Assembly: GCA_016169945.1 (NCBI GenBank)
Contig: JADLSH010000333.1
Location: forward strand, 248,001 to 312,000
Reading direction: 5' to 3'
DNA length: 64,000 nucleotides
Source of the DNA: Trachythela sp. YZ-2020
Taxonomy: Eukaryota > Cnidaria > Anthozoa > Malacalcyonacea > Clavulariidae
Positions 10,181 to 20,687 of the stretch are shown here, one piece after another. Under the pieces are notes generated by a model. It ran no database searches, had not been told where the DNA came from, and worked only from the letters and a program-made list of their open reading frames with translations. The stretch's first letter is position 1. Each line of letters begins with the position of its first letter. The translations under genes and the position numbers were made by a program.

Positions 10181-11303
10181 GAAGGTCAAAACGCAATGTT
10201 TTCGAAAATGTTTGATGGGAAAAAGCAAGTTTGTTATTTTCCGTTGTTGGCAAAAGTTCCCATCTAATGCGTAAGTTTGGTCAGCAAATGCGCAATGCGG
10301 TTACGTAGCCTAGCCGCACTATGTCCGTTACGTAAAATCATAGGTTTCTAGATTAGGTTATATTCCGTTTTTTCTGCACAAAAACAGCCAACTAAGGCAG
10401 TAAACTTCATTGTGCCATAAGTCTTTAATGTGGATGCTTGTGAGTAAGCATCGGTTTTACTATAGTTAGTTTTGTTTTACTTATTGTATTCTAGTTCGAA
10501 CCGGAGACACAATCAGTCTCAACACTAACTATTGACACTATCGTCTAATATATCTTCTATAACTACAATATACCACAATAAATGACAATCCAACCAGCAA
10601 ATTATAGACATTCATTAATCGAATGTGTGAATCAATCAACTGAAAACCTACATCGATTTCACATTTTGACACCTTATTTCCTACCAGTCGTGATATTGTA
10701 TTGTACATATCTTCAGTATTTCACACCTGTATATATCCTGTTATCTGTTTATTAAATTGTTATAACCTCGTTGTCAAAATTCTACCGTTGAGTTCGATTT
10801 ATTCAACGCACCGCGTCTACCCCAAGTAGATTCATTTGGATGTTGTTCAAAATCTCAGATATATTCAGATGAACACACAGAAACGTCACTCAAGATTTTC
10901 TTATACTCCACGCTGTTTATGCGAATCTCGCTTTTGACATACAAACGCTTTGTATTCTTTTCATGTTCACTGTCTTTTACGTCCGACATTTTGTTTGGTA
11001 ATCGAGAAATTATTCAACGTGACAAACGTCTCCCTCGGGAAGTGTGAAGTCCCAGGAGTACAGTGTTGTGTCCTCACTGATTGGGTTTTTGGCAGGCAAC
11101 TCGCTTTGTTTGTTTTGCTCTGCCCCCTCCCCACCCACAAATTCCCTAGTTACCAAGCCCTTACTGTTTCTTTCTGCTTGACCAAACTTTTTATATGGAT
11201 TGATGGCGTAAATAAATTAAATTCTCTTCTGCTTGAAAGGTTGGTATATATTTGGGAGTGGGAAACAAGAGTTGCCTGTGGAAGGGGCTATATATCAACA
11301 GGA
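10181..11303. other. Spacer between inverted MITEs; dispersed repeat at 11080-11295
   Basis: No gene seen. The end (11080-11295) is a copy of the dispersed repeat also at 935-1150 and, in part, 2664-2854: ttttggcaggcaactcg, then gggagtgggaaacaagag and gcctgtggaaggggc. Confidence 0.5.
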
Positions 11304-11307
11304 TTAA

Positions 11308-12205
11308 CTCTTTCTGGTTGGTCGCATTTTAATTATGTTGTCGCAAGTTGTCGCAAGAGCACTTTGAGTACGATATCCTATGCAAAATATTTACCCCCTG
11401 GCAATGAAATTAACACCATTGGAATCCTTACAAAATAAGCTTTTTAACAGTGGGCTATTTTGCCGACTAAACATTACAGAATCAAAAATACTAAAGTTTA
11501 ATCATACTTCAGTTCAACTCAAACAATCTTTAATATCTTTAACATCTTGAAAGACTTCTAATGGTCGAAATTTAGCTTTTTATCTGTTTCTTTAGGCTGT
11601 AAAACATGTGCCTTCGATACGGCTTTTAGAAATATTTATTTTGAATTTTTTTTTATTTATCGGGAATTTTCCAGCATGCACGCGCTTGCCATAGTTTGAC
11701 TATATATGGTTTGCCCACGCGCTTCAGTCCAGACAAAAAAATCTTATATAGGGTATTGTACCCTGGGGAATTCATTCCGGCCACTTAAAAAACCATAGCA
11801 ACAGTCTTTGTTTGTGTTTGGGCCTTTTCCGGTTGTTTTTGTCTGAAATTCCGGTTTGACCATACACTACATTTCAAATATCGCCGTAACTTTGTCAATT
11901 TTTATTGTGTTTCTTTGCAAGTTGGTCAGTATGTACTGTTTTTAAAGCTCTATAAAACGGTGTATTAGCGACACAGTTTTTAAAACAGAAGTTATAATCG
12001 ACCAAAGGTACTGAATATATAATTAGTTTACGATAATAATAAATATCAGATTACAAAGGTGTTAAAACTCACGGAGATCTGTAAAACAATGTGTTTAGCA
12101 ATTGGTGGTATTTTCGTCCGTTTTGGGTGAGGGGCGCCAAAGATACAAGCGCTCAAAGTCATCATGCTTTGGCGGTTGATATTCGACGGTGCCGTTTAGA
12201 AAGAG
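11308..12205 (-). mobile_element. TTAA-flanked MITE, copy B (inverted)
   Basis: Reverse complement of copy A, flanked by TTAA at 11304-11307 and 12206-12209. It carries about 80 bp extra near 11870-12030 that copy A lacks. The two copies form ~0.8-kb inverted arms around a 1.5-kb spacer and could extrude or recombine. Confidence 0.8.
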
Positions 12206-12315
12206 TTAAAACCAAATAATTGATGTGTGTAATTGTACACATAATAAATTTTATTTCAAAACTTAAGGATGAGGTTGTAAAATATTAAAGTGTTTCCAAA
12301 TCTTGAATTCTGAGG

Positions 12316-12580
12316 TGTCGAGAATTTGCCCCCGAATAATCCCTGACACACTCGTTTATTTCTATTTATTTAGACTAAGAAAATAACCATAATTTATCAG
12401 AAAATCACAAAACTTCTCACTCTCAGACTGTTTTTTACCACACCGTTTTTTTCGAATAATAACATTCACCGGTATAATCCAGAACTTTCCGATCCACGAT
12501 AGTTCGGTGAACGAAACAAGTTAAATTATGCAAATATCAATGTAAATAATTATGTCTATATTGTTGTCAAGTTTCCCACA
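12316..12580 (-). repeat. BEL/Pao 3' LTR (left copy)
   Basis: This 265-bp copy (tgtcgagaatttgcc to gtttcccaca) matches the right LTR at 17396-17671 over nearly its length. Read antisense it starts TGTGGGAAAC and ends TCTCGACA (TG..CA). It is preceded, in element orientation, by a purine-rich tract. The divergence between the two LTRs indicates an old insertion. Confidence 0.9.
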
Positions 12581-14323
12581 CTCTCCCCCATATACGTTGT
12601 TCAACCATTCTCTTTGTAACTGGATGGGTGTTGGGTAGATAGACCGGATATTGTCCCTGGATACGTCCTCGACACTCTAGTATCTTGCAAAACCGACTCA
12701 CAACAAATTGCTTATAGTCACCTGCACCTTGTATCCAGTGGAGGGTGATGGTGCTATCCAACCAACCATGGGAACTCATCACAAGGAATCCATCTAAAAC
12801 CTCTTGCACATTACTCACCAGATTTGCAGCCATGTGCGCTGACATGAGCTCAAGACGCGGTATCGTCAATCCTTGCTTTGCTAGTCTAGACTTTGCTGCC
12901 ACTAGACCCTGCATCACCCCGGACTTTTGTCTGACAAAAACAAAAGGCGGCGACACTCCCTTGATGCTTGCGTCACCAAAAGTATGAAGTTCTATGGACT
13001 CGATGTCATCTTGATGCCTAACCAATGTTCGTGCTGTGGTCACTTTGTCTGGAAGTAGTTGCTCCGACCGCGACCATTTTTTCATCAGCTCACTTGGCAA
13101 AGGAATGTCCCATGCAACCTTCCTCTCATACACTTCTCGATAAATGAACTTCCCTTGTAGGATTTGCGGCGAAGCAAGCCCCAGGGGATCGTAGGTCTTG
13201 GCTAATTTCTGTAACACCCCTCGCTTGGTCGGCTTCGCTATCTCGTCCGGTACAACAACGCCCATCTCATCATCACGTTTATTCCAGGAGAGACCAAGGA
13301 TACTTGAGTCTCCCCCACCAGGCGTCCCCAACTGCTGCTTGGCAAACGATTGCTCCACTGTCACGTTCGCTGTCGATTCTTCCAGCTCTGCTGTGTTAGA
13401 ATGCCATTTATGTAGGGTAAAACAGGCATCTTGAAAGATCTTGGTCGCTTCTTGTTTAAACTGTTCCGCCCCTTACACTATAGTCTTCCCTATGATGAGG
13501 TCATCGACATACATACTCTTACGAATCTCTGCAACTACATCTGGAGCACGGTTTTCCCACGATTCAAGATGCTGTTCGATCACCCCTCAAGAATAGTGAT
13601 GGGGCAAGACCAAATAGGACCCTGGTAAATCTTAAAGTTTCAACTCTCGACTGTTCGTCAGGCGCCCAGTGAAATGCCAGTGCATCTCGCTCAGCTTCCT
13701 TGATGCGCACTTGTAAGAACGCTTGCTTTAGATCTCCCATCAAAGCTATTGGATGAAATTGCATCTGCACCAGCACATTCCAGAGTTGGTTTTGAAGAGG
13801 CAGCCCGCATTTAAACATTCATTCAGACTAGGAGCACCTGGGTGTGCACGAGCCAATGTGTTGTACACAATTCGTACTTTAGTCGACTCCGCTGTTTCTT
13901 TAACAACAGCTTTGTGTAGTATGTAGAATTCAACACCATCTGGCTGATGATCGGCTGTTTCCACGATGCCATCTGCCTTTTGTTTCTCTATAATCTCTGT
14001 ATAGCTCTTGGTCATTTCAATTTGTCGCAGTTTACGCTGCAAGTTTGCGAGTCATCGCAAACTCCCATTTCGATTGTTTGGAAGAGGTGGGTGGGTCCAC
14101 TTCCAAGGAAGGCCAGTCTCATACCAACCCTCTTCACTCCTCACCAGTTGCTCTCATATACCTCTCGTTGGTCGTATTCAGGTCTATCTTCTAGGCTGAG
14201 CACATCTAGTCGACACAAATCCTCGTAGTCAGTATGACTTGTCTGGGTCAACAACATTTTCGAATGATCCAATTCCTTCCCTGGTGACATTATGGTCCAC
14301 CCAAACTTAGTTTCCTCTGCCAC
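12567..14323 (-). pseudogene. BEL/Pao pol: reverse transcriptase and RNase H
   Basis: Antisense, in order: GDLKQAFLQV and FTRVLFGLAPS (RT palm), YVDDLI (RT catalytic box, about 13490-13510) followed soon by a TAA, LGLSWNKRDDE (connection, Peptidase_A17-type Pao region), ASPQILQGKFIYR, TFGDASIKGV and IPRLELMSAHMAANLV (RNase H), and the beginning of the integrase zinc region. At least three frame changes. The part before RT (14323-14042) includes KTNSGMCW-type linker sequence. In life this protein would copy the element's RNA into DNA inside a virus-like particle. Confidence 0.85.
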
Positions 14324-14407
14324 AGGCTCTCCAGGCTGACCAACACGGGGCGACTCTGCAGTCTTTATCGCTGCGTAATCACTTGCTCCAAGAGTCCGGT
14401 GAACAGG

Positions 14408-15040
14408 CTAGAAGCGTTTAGAATCATTATCCACAATGCTGACTCCTTCTAGATGCTTAAACAACTGCGAATAATGTGGATTGTCAACCGTAAAGAGTTT
14501 TCCCCGTTCTACTCTGGTGACCTCCACTTGCAATTTCTCTTTGCCATCGGTAGATGCAACACCTATTATGAACAAACTTACTGCACATGTTGAGGAGCCG
14601 AGCATCATCTAAATTTTTCGTGCTTCCTTTGATTGCGATCGTTTTGGCTGTCTGTCTAGCAGAGCTGCTGAAGCATAAGAACTCCCAGCTCCTGTATCCA
14701 GTAGGGCACGGCACTCGACTCCCTCAACATTCACGTTTACTATTGGATATACCACTTGCTTGCCACCTTGTTCAGTAGCTAATAACTTCTCCTTCGTCCT
14801 GCAAATAGATGTATGGTGTTTTTGATTGCATCGTTGACACCCGGAAGTGCTTTTTCGATGTCTCGCTCCAGTACAATTAAAACAACCGTTTTGTTGCTAG
14901 AATTTTCTTTCTTTCGTTCACATCTACCACGTGTGTACCACTCGAGAGATTTGTGTTTGACGTCATCACAATAAATGCACCCATGTTTCTTTGTGCCAGT
15001 GTTAAAGATTTTGTCCGATCTGTCCCTTCGCTCCCCATGA
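14408..15040 (-). pseudogene. BEL/Pao zinc knuckles and aspartic protease
   Basis: Read antisense: CIYCDDVKHKSLE, then CFNCTGARHRKS and CQRCNQKHHTSIC, the paired Cys/His knuckles usual for Pao elements, followed by VEGVECRALLDTGAGSSYAS, the DTGA active site of the retroviral-type aspartic protease. Frame changes split the knuckles from each other and from the downstream pol. Confidence 0.8.
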
Positions 15041-15922
15041 GTGGCGAAAATTCACATCAGTCAGTCAGTCAGACATTCAGTCATAGTGTAAACTTTCCGG
15101 GGGGTGCATACAATTTATGTTTCTTTTTAAATTTCATTAACATTTAGTGATTTAGTGCTTCAAGACAGGGCTTCACATTTTTCTTTAAATATTCTTTTGA
15201 TCTTATGGCGACTTTACACAAACTATGCTGAATTAGAGTCTTTATATTGAACTTGAAACATTTGCTGAAGACGTTGAATTGACATTAAATTGGCGACTTT
15301 CCCCCGGAACACACGATTTTTTGTGCAATCACAAATGCACGCTATCAAGTAGGTGACTGCGAGATTCGTCTAGCGACAAGAACATTATCATTATATCAAA
15401 TTATCAATATATAGTATAACTATAAGTATGTCGATGAACCGGAGAGAAATCAGTCATTATAACTGACTTACCAACTTGCCTTCAGTACTGGATAATCAAC
15501 GGGAAGGATTGTAGAAATTCACTTATTTTCGCTTAGCATTATTATTTGAGATTTGCTTTCGAGAATTATGATTATGACAAAATATGTCTTATGATTATGA
15601 CAAGACTGTATCTCAAATGCGATGAAGGTAAATGTGGTAGCAGTTTAAAGGCTATATTATTTCAAATACAACTATAGCCTTATGAACTATAGCAATGCCA
15701 ATGTCAATAAACTTGTGCAAGTCGATGGCTGGATATATATATATAGTATACTGCATGTATTCGATCTGTAATCTATCAAAACAGTGTAGACTATAGTATC
15801 CGATTTATATTATAACCTCTATGGTATAAAACGGGATCATATAAACGTTCTGCAAAGCCTGCAGTCCCAATAGTCGTGTTAATTTAAACTTTACAGTATA
15901 CCTTGAATTGATGGGTATAATT

Positions 15923-16529
15923 AACCTTGAAGCTTGACGATTTAATGCGTTTGTTTACTTTTCAAATGTGAACGTTTGGTCACGCCCGTGTCACTTTTGA
16001 CAATAGCCGAATTCATATTAGGTTAGACGGGAAACTCGCCTTAGACGGGAAACTCGTCAGTCTAATATGAATGTTTCCGTTTAACTTTCCGTCCAACTTT
16101 CCCGGTCCAAACGGACGAAAGTTAGACGAATCCCATCTAGACGGGAAACTCGTCTTAAATCCGTCCCTAAATTCATATTCAGATGGGTTTTCACAGACGA
16201 GTTTCCGTCCCTAATATGAATTCGGCTAATGAAAGTTCCACGCTTGGCGTGAGAAATGTCCACGTTTGTGCAAAATACAAGCATGTTTGTTCGCGTGTTT
16301 GCCACGCTTTAAGCAATTTTCCATATTTTCGAATGTTACGCTCGCAAAATTTAAGTTATTTTGCAAGATAGAATGAAAGATATAAGGATCATAAAGTAAG
16401 GATCAAAAACATATTCATACTTCGCCAAAAAATCGCAAAATCTAATATTTCAAGAGGTGTACGTTTTGTTAGCAAACGTTCATGTTTGAAAAGTAAACAA
16501 ACGCGTTAAAATCGTCAAACTTCAAGGTT
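15923..16529. mobile_element. Outer foldback element inside the BEL element
   Basis: About 56-bp inverted arms: aaccttgaagcttgacgatt at 15923-15978 against its complement at 16473-16529. It interrupts the gag-to-knuckle region of the antisense BEL element and itself contains a second palindromic element. No coding capacity. Confidence 0.75.
16004..16228. mobile_element. Inner palindromic MITE
   Basis: The TIR tagccgaattcatattag (16004) is matched by its complement ctaatatgaattcggcta (ending 16228). Internal blocks repeat agacgggaaactcg in both orientations. The outer TA could be a TA target duplication (mariner type), but TIR and target cannot be separated with certainty. Similar short-period palindromic structure appears at 43009 and 55633. 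Confidence 0.75.
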
Positions 16530-16679
16530 GAACGCAAATGGTAATAATAGACCTTCGAAAAACAAATGTCATGAGAACTTGACAATCTTGGCATAAATAC
16601 TGCTAGCTAATTCCATGCATGAGTCATCTATTTACGTCAGCAATAAATACGCATACACTTCCCACGGCGAATTGTGAAA

Positions 16680-17390
16680 TATTCTTTATCTGTAGGATCA
16701 AGGAGAGATTTTCCTGAAACATTACTTGCATTTACTTGTAAATTATGGTGTAAATTATGTCTTCGCCGCAGAGTACTTCAGTGCTTCCATATTAATCTTT
16801 CGTTTTCCTCAAGACTTATCAGTGGCTCTTTGAAACTTTGCACAATCCTTGGATCCCTAGTTTTTACCACTCTCCTCGTTGCACGGATTAATGTCTCTCC
16901 ATATTCTTAATGCCTTAACTAGCTGTGCTAAGCCCCAATCCTGTCAACCTTCCTGTCCCCTCACAATATCGCTCTTTATCCCCAGTAGTTTATCAAGTAC
17001 ACTTCTTGCCATCCCATTAACATGCTCTAATTTGCCTAGAGTCTCTAGTGACTGTACGTTATATAATCTAAATATGTCCGCTCTTATTTTTGGCTCTACG
17101 AGTTCTTTTAAATATGCGAACTTTGTCACCAATTTTCGTATTTCCCATCGAATTTCGTTATAGCAAGTTTAGGTAGCTTCGTTGAAACAGCTTTGGTTGA
17201 ACTCTGTTTGGTTGCTTCCAATGTCTTTTGAAACTTTAATTGTTGCTCGAATAACTCGTGCTCTTGATACAATTTCAGTTCGTGTTTTTCTTGCTGAAAC
17301 AGGAGTTATTTTTTGTCAGCTTTGGCTTTCTCTTTCTCCCGCGATTTTTTCACAATTTCGTCTTTAATTTGTCTTAATTCTTAGAGGTGC
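16680..17390 (-). pseudogene. BEL/Pao gag (DUF1759-type) fragment
   Basis: Antisense: a Gln/Glu-rich coiled-coil leads to TKLPKLAITKFDGKYENW, the conserved start of the DUF1759 capsid-like region. A deletion joins this to VTKFAYLKELVEPKIRADI and on to NGMARSVLDKLLG and GLAQLVKALRIW. The same protein type appears intact at 59914-60903, so the comparison is internal to the window. Confidence 0.8.
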
Positions 17391-17395
17391 CACTA

Positions 17396-17671
17396 TGTTG
17401 AGAATTTGGGCCCGAATAATCCCTGACACACTCGTTTTATTTCTATTTATTTAGACTAAGAAAATAACCCTAATTTATCACAAAACTTCTCACTCTCAGA
17501 CTGTTTTTTACACACCGTTTTTTTTCAAATAATAACATTTACCGGTATAATCCGGAACTTTCCGATCCACAAAAGTTTGGACTTGCGCGTCCCACACGTT
17601 AACAAAACAAGTTAAATTATGCAAATATCAATGTAAATAATGATGTCTATATTATTGTCAAGTTTCCCACA
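17396..17671 (-). repeat. BEL/Pao 5' LTR (right copy)
   Basis: 276 bp from tgttgagaatttggg to tttcccaca. Read antisense it runs TGTGGGAAAC to CTCAACA and is followed by TAGTGGCACC, a plausible tRNA primer site resembling the GTGGCGACC seen at 59823 in the sense BEL element. Compared with the left LTR it has a ~25-bp extra stretch (ttggacttgcgcgtcccaca). Confidence 0.9.
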
Positions 17672-18372
17672 GAAGTGTGAAAACTCACAACTATGATAAA
17701 ATTCCTCTCAGGATTTGAGGAGAGCTCGAAAATGCACCATGTTCATAGGGGAGTATGGCCCAAACCCGCCAGATTGCCTCCTATAACAATTTACTTACCA
17801 AACAGCACTGTGATACAATATTGTAAATATTTAATTGACTGAGCTTTCTTTTTCCGAAAATCAAGACTACTACAAAGCTGAATACCGCCCAACAACGTTT
17901 CAATAAAAACAATATAGATATTGTTCATAACTAGATTGATTGTCCTTGACTGGAACTGCGGAATTGGGACTGCGAACGTGGGATTCACTGGAGGCATGTG
18001 CTCCCCTAATTCTTAAAATGGAAAAGTGTTCTTTTTGTGGAATAAAGGTATATACTTTCTCGATTGAAAGTGCCCCTTTCCTGTGATATTCAAAATCCAC
18101 CGTCCACACACTTATGACCTTAAAATGAGGTTAAAAAGTGCCTCTGTAGAACGCAGTTGTCTTTCAGTTTTGTGCAAGCATGCCTTGCCCTAACTTTTTT
18201 ACAATGCTTCATTACATTTGAACATACCATTGGTACCCTAACCCCTTCAAAGAAAAGACAGTGGGTTCGTCACAAAAGGATCCCCTCAATGGCGGTACCC
18301 ACACTTTTCAGATACTTCCACCATTCAGCAGTCTTTTGTAATCGATCAATAACACTTTCAGGAATGGTTAAT
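17672..18372. other. No gene seen
   Basis: Unique-looking sequence between the BEL element and a MITE. Open frames lack motifs. Confidence 0.5.
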
Positions 18373-18840
18373 CAGTGGTGTAGCTTGAGGGTGGACCTTT
18401 CCTCAAACTTAGGGGGCTGAGCTCCCCTTCTTTTTTGTAAGAAGGCTTGAAATGATCTAATTTTTCCATAGTTTTCATTCTCCAAGCATCACTTACAACT
18501 ATTTCGGGCATGAATATGGTATAAAGGGTGCTTTCCATTTATTTTATTTAATCAGTCAGACCAGAATTTCTGTATTGATGGAGAGATCTGGTCCAGAATT
18601 TTTTGACCTAAATTGACCTCATTTTTGATTTGATCCAAATTTTCCGGTCAGACCGGCCCTAAGCCCGAACGTTTTGTGTTCTATTTAACAATTTGATCGA
18701 TCTGACTGTGTTAATGGAAAACGCCCAAAGATGCAATTGTGGGGGATACTTATGATGCGATTCTTTCCCCAATGTTTTCACCCTTGGTAATATTCACGTC
18801 TAGAGAGCCCCCTACTTATGAATTTAGTTCCACAACACTG
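18373..18840. mobile_element. hAT-type MITE
   Basis: Ends CAGTGGTGTAG and CCACAACACTG. Flanks TGGTTAAT (left) and TGGTTTAAT (right) look like an 8-bp target duplication with a one-base difference. No coding capacity. Confidence 0.7.
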
Positions 18841-19937
18841 TGGTTTAATAATCAATAAAATGATTCCTTTTTTATTCAATTACCTGGAAGTTAGTTAACT
18901 ATATAACTTCCAGGCAAAGGACTCTCGCTGGAAACGTCAAAGTTTTTGTCTTATTTTCCAGGTAGCCCGATCTTACACACCCTCAAGTATATTGTTTATC
19001 TCTACCTGCTCTGGGAACCCACTTTTATGATTTTCTTGTATGTTTATTTTTATTTGTTACATGCTCCATCGGAAGTTACTAGCAATGGATGGTATCTGGA
19101 AACTGCGTCATTCCCACTGCATGTATCCCGTAAAATCAAAGATAAGTGGTCTTGCTTTGGTAAACTATCCCAATGTTTGCACCAACAAACCTGAGAATCA
19201 ACGATCAGCTTTTGGTACCATCCATCCCAAGCTTGCTGTAACAAATGGTATCTCTACCAACCTAACAGTTTGTTCACGATTATTGCAATGTGGACAAATG
19301 TGTTGACGGTATTATTTATATATTTACATCTTGGACATCTTGTGATCTCTTACTCAATAGTCTATATTAAAATCATCAAAACGAAGGGAGCATATAAAAC
19401 TGAAAATGAATGTTTCTTTTCTATATAAAGTGGTATAAACATAATATATTTACACATGTTCAAGTGTATGAACGGAGGCATAATGACACACTACCGCCTA
19501 TACAGGAAGGAATGTTTAAAAGATAGCATTAGCATTTGTCAGTTGAAGTTTTAAATTAATCATACACTTCATTGTCCTTATATACTGGTAATGGGTATAT
19601 ACTAGCAATATCATTGATGTTTCAAAATTTTCAATTTTGATAACATTTGGAATTGAGGGAATTAGGTCACAATTACGTTACAATTCCTAGCTATATGCTA
19701 GAGTTATGTGCACCTGTTGGCTATTACTGAAAAGGTAACGATGATACAGGTAACTGGAACCTTGCATAATTTATGCAAATTATCACATTTAAGCACCATG
19801 TGTAATTCTCTTGTTTTATATGCTCTATATATATATTCAACTCTAATGAAAGGTAGCGGTGTTCTTTCGTTGTCTTAGTGAGTCAATTTTCAATATTGCT
19901 TAATTCCTTTTCAGTTTTTGATCCCTCTACAATTAAT
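18841..19937. other. No gene seen; one hairpin
   Basis: A hairpin cctggaagtta..ataacttccagg lies at about 18883-18915. ORFs at 18946-19306 overlap on both strands without motifs. Confidence 0.5.
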
Positions 19938-20162
19938 TTATTATTATTATTATAGGCTTTATTTAACGAGGCTAACACTTAACAGTAGTAATTACACTGA
20001 TGACTTTGTGGCCTTCACTATACTATATACCAAACTAAATTTGAATATACTAAGCTAGTTAAAAAGGTAAAAATGTTAAAAGTGGTTACAGATTCATGAT
20101 CATGGTGGTTTTCTGGACATCTAAATGAGACATATAGATTGTACTTAAAGCTAGCAACTGAG

Positions 20163-20540
20163 TTATTTTTCTAATAACCATATCAATACAGTTCCATTCA
20201 ATAGAGGATCTGACCGTAAAAGTATGACCTTCAGTTTTTCTGGTAGATCTAGGCACAACAAGTTCGTATTTGAATAACGTGTTTCTCTTTGATGGATGTC
20301 CAAATTCCGTAATAAAAGTCTGTCAATGTAACTGGGTGTATTTATATTCGTATTTACGCGCTTGCAAACTAATGCACTTATTTTGATATGTGATTGCCTA
20401 GTATATGGCAGCCAGTTCAAGGTATTAAATAAAGATACAGACGGAGCAGTCCTTTCAACGTCAAGAATGATTTGTGCAGCCCTTTTCTGAAGCTTTAGAA
20501 TTATTTGAACACAATCGCTGGAACAGTTGTTCCATACCAT
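20163..20540 (-). pseudogene. LINE-B C-terminal domain
   Basis: Encodes WNNCSSDCVQIILKLQKRAA then the typical post-RT region SVSLFNTLNWLPYTRQSHIK and HQRETRYSNTNLLC. It ends in IWLLEK at 20163, short of the usual KLxxF end, so a frameshift is likely. Cut from its upstream part by LINE-A. Confidence 0.75.
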
Positions 20541-20687
20541 ACTTCCATAGATAGATAGATAGATATTTAATAAATTTCTCCCTAAAAAGGGTTTTTCAGA
20601 AATTATTTACAGTTACATGCATGCAGTAGAGGTTACATATATAAGTTTTATAAACAATTATCTTAACTATGTACATAATTTAGTTGG

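Larger units (their letters stand above)
12316..17671 (-). mobile_element. BEL/Pao LTR retrotransposon, defective
   Basis: The element is in antisense orientation: 5' LTR 17396-17671, gag (about 17390-16680), CCHC zinc knuckles and protease (about 15040-14408), reverse transcriptase and RNase H (14323-12567), purine tract at about 12581-12592, 3' LTR 12316-12580. The integrase core is missing: the frame passes from RNase H into the integrase zinc-region start (GQYPVYLPNTHPVTKRMVEQ) and then straight to the LTR. Two nested foldback elements sit in the gag region (15923-16529). Multiple frameshifts and stops. Flanks tgagg and gaagt do not match, so no target duplication remains. Confidence 0.85.

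Noticed and set aside
10485..10500. gttcgaacc as a tRNA or SINE B box
   Set aside because: No A box at the right distance and no cloverleaf.
10950..11438. 162-codon plus-strand ORF
   Set aside because: It runs through a dispersed repeat and the end of a MITE, with no motif.
18905..18945. Hammerhead-like phrase GGACTCTCGCTGGAAACGTC
   Set aside because: GAAACGTC is present but the CUGANGA block is missing (AGGCAAA in its place) and no stem I pairs convincingly.
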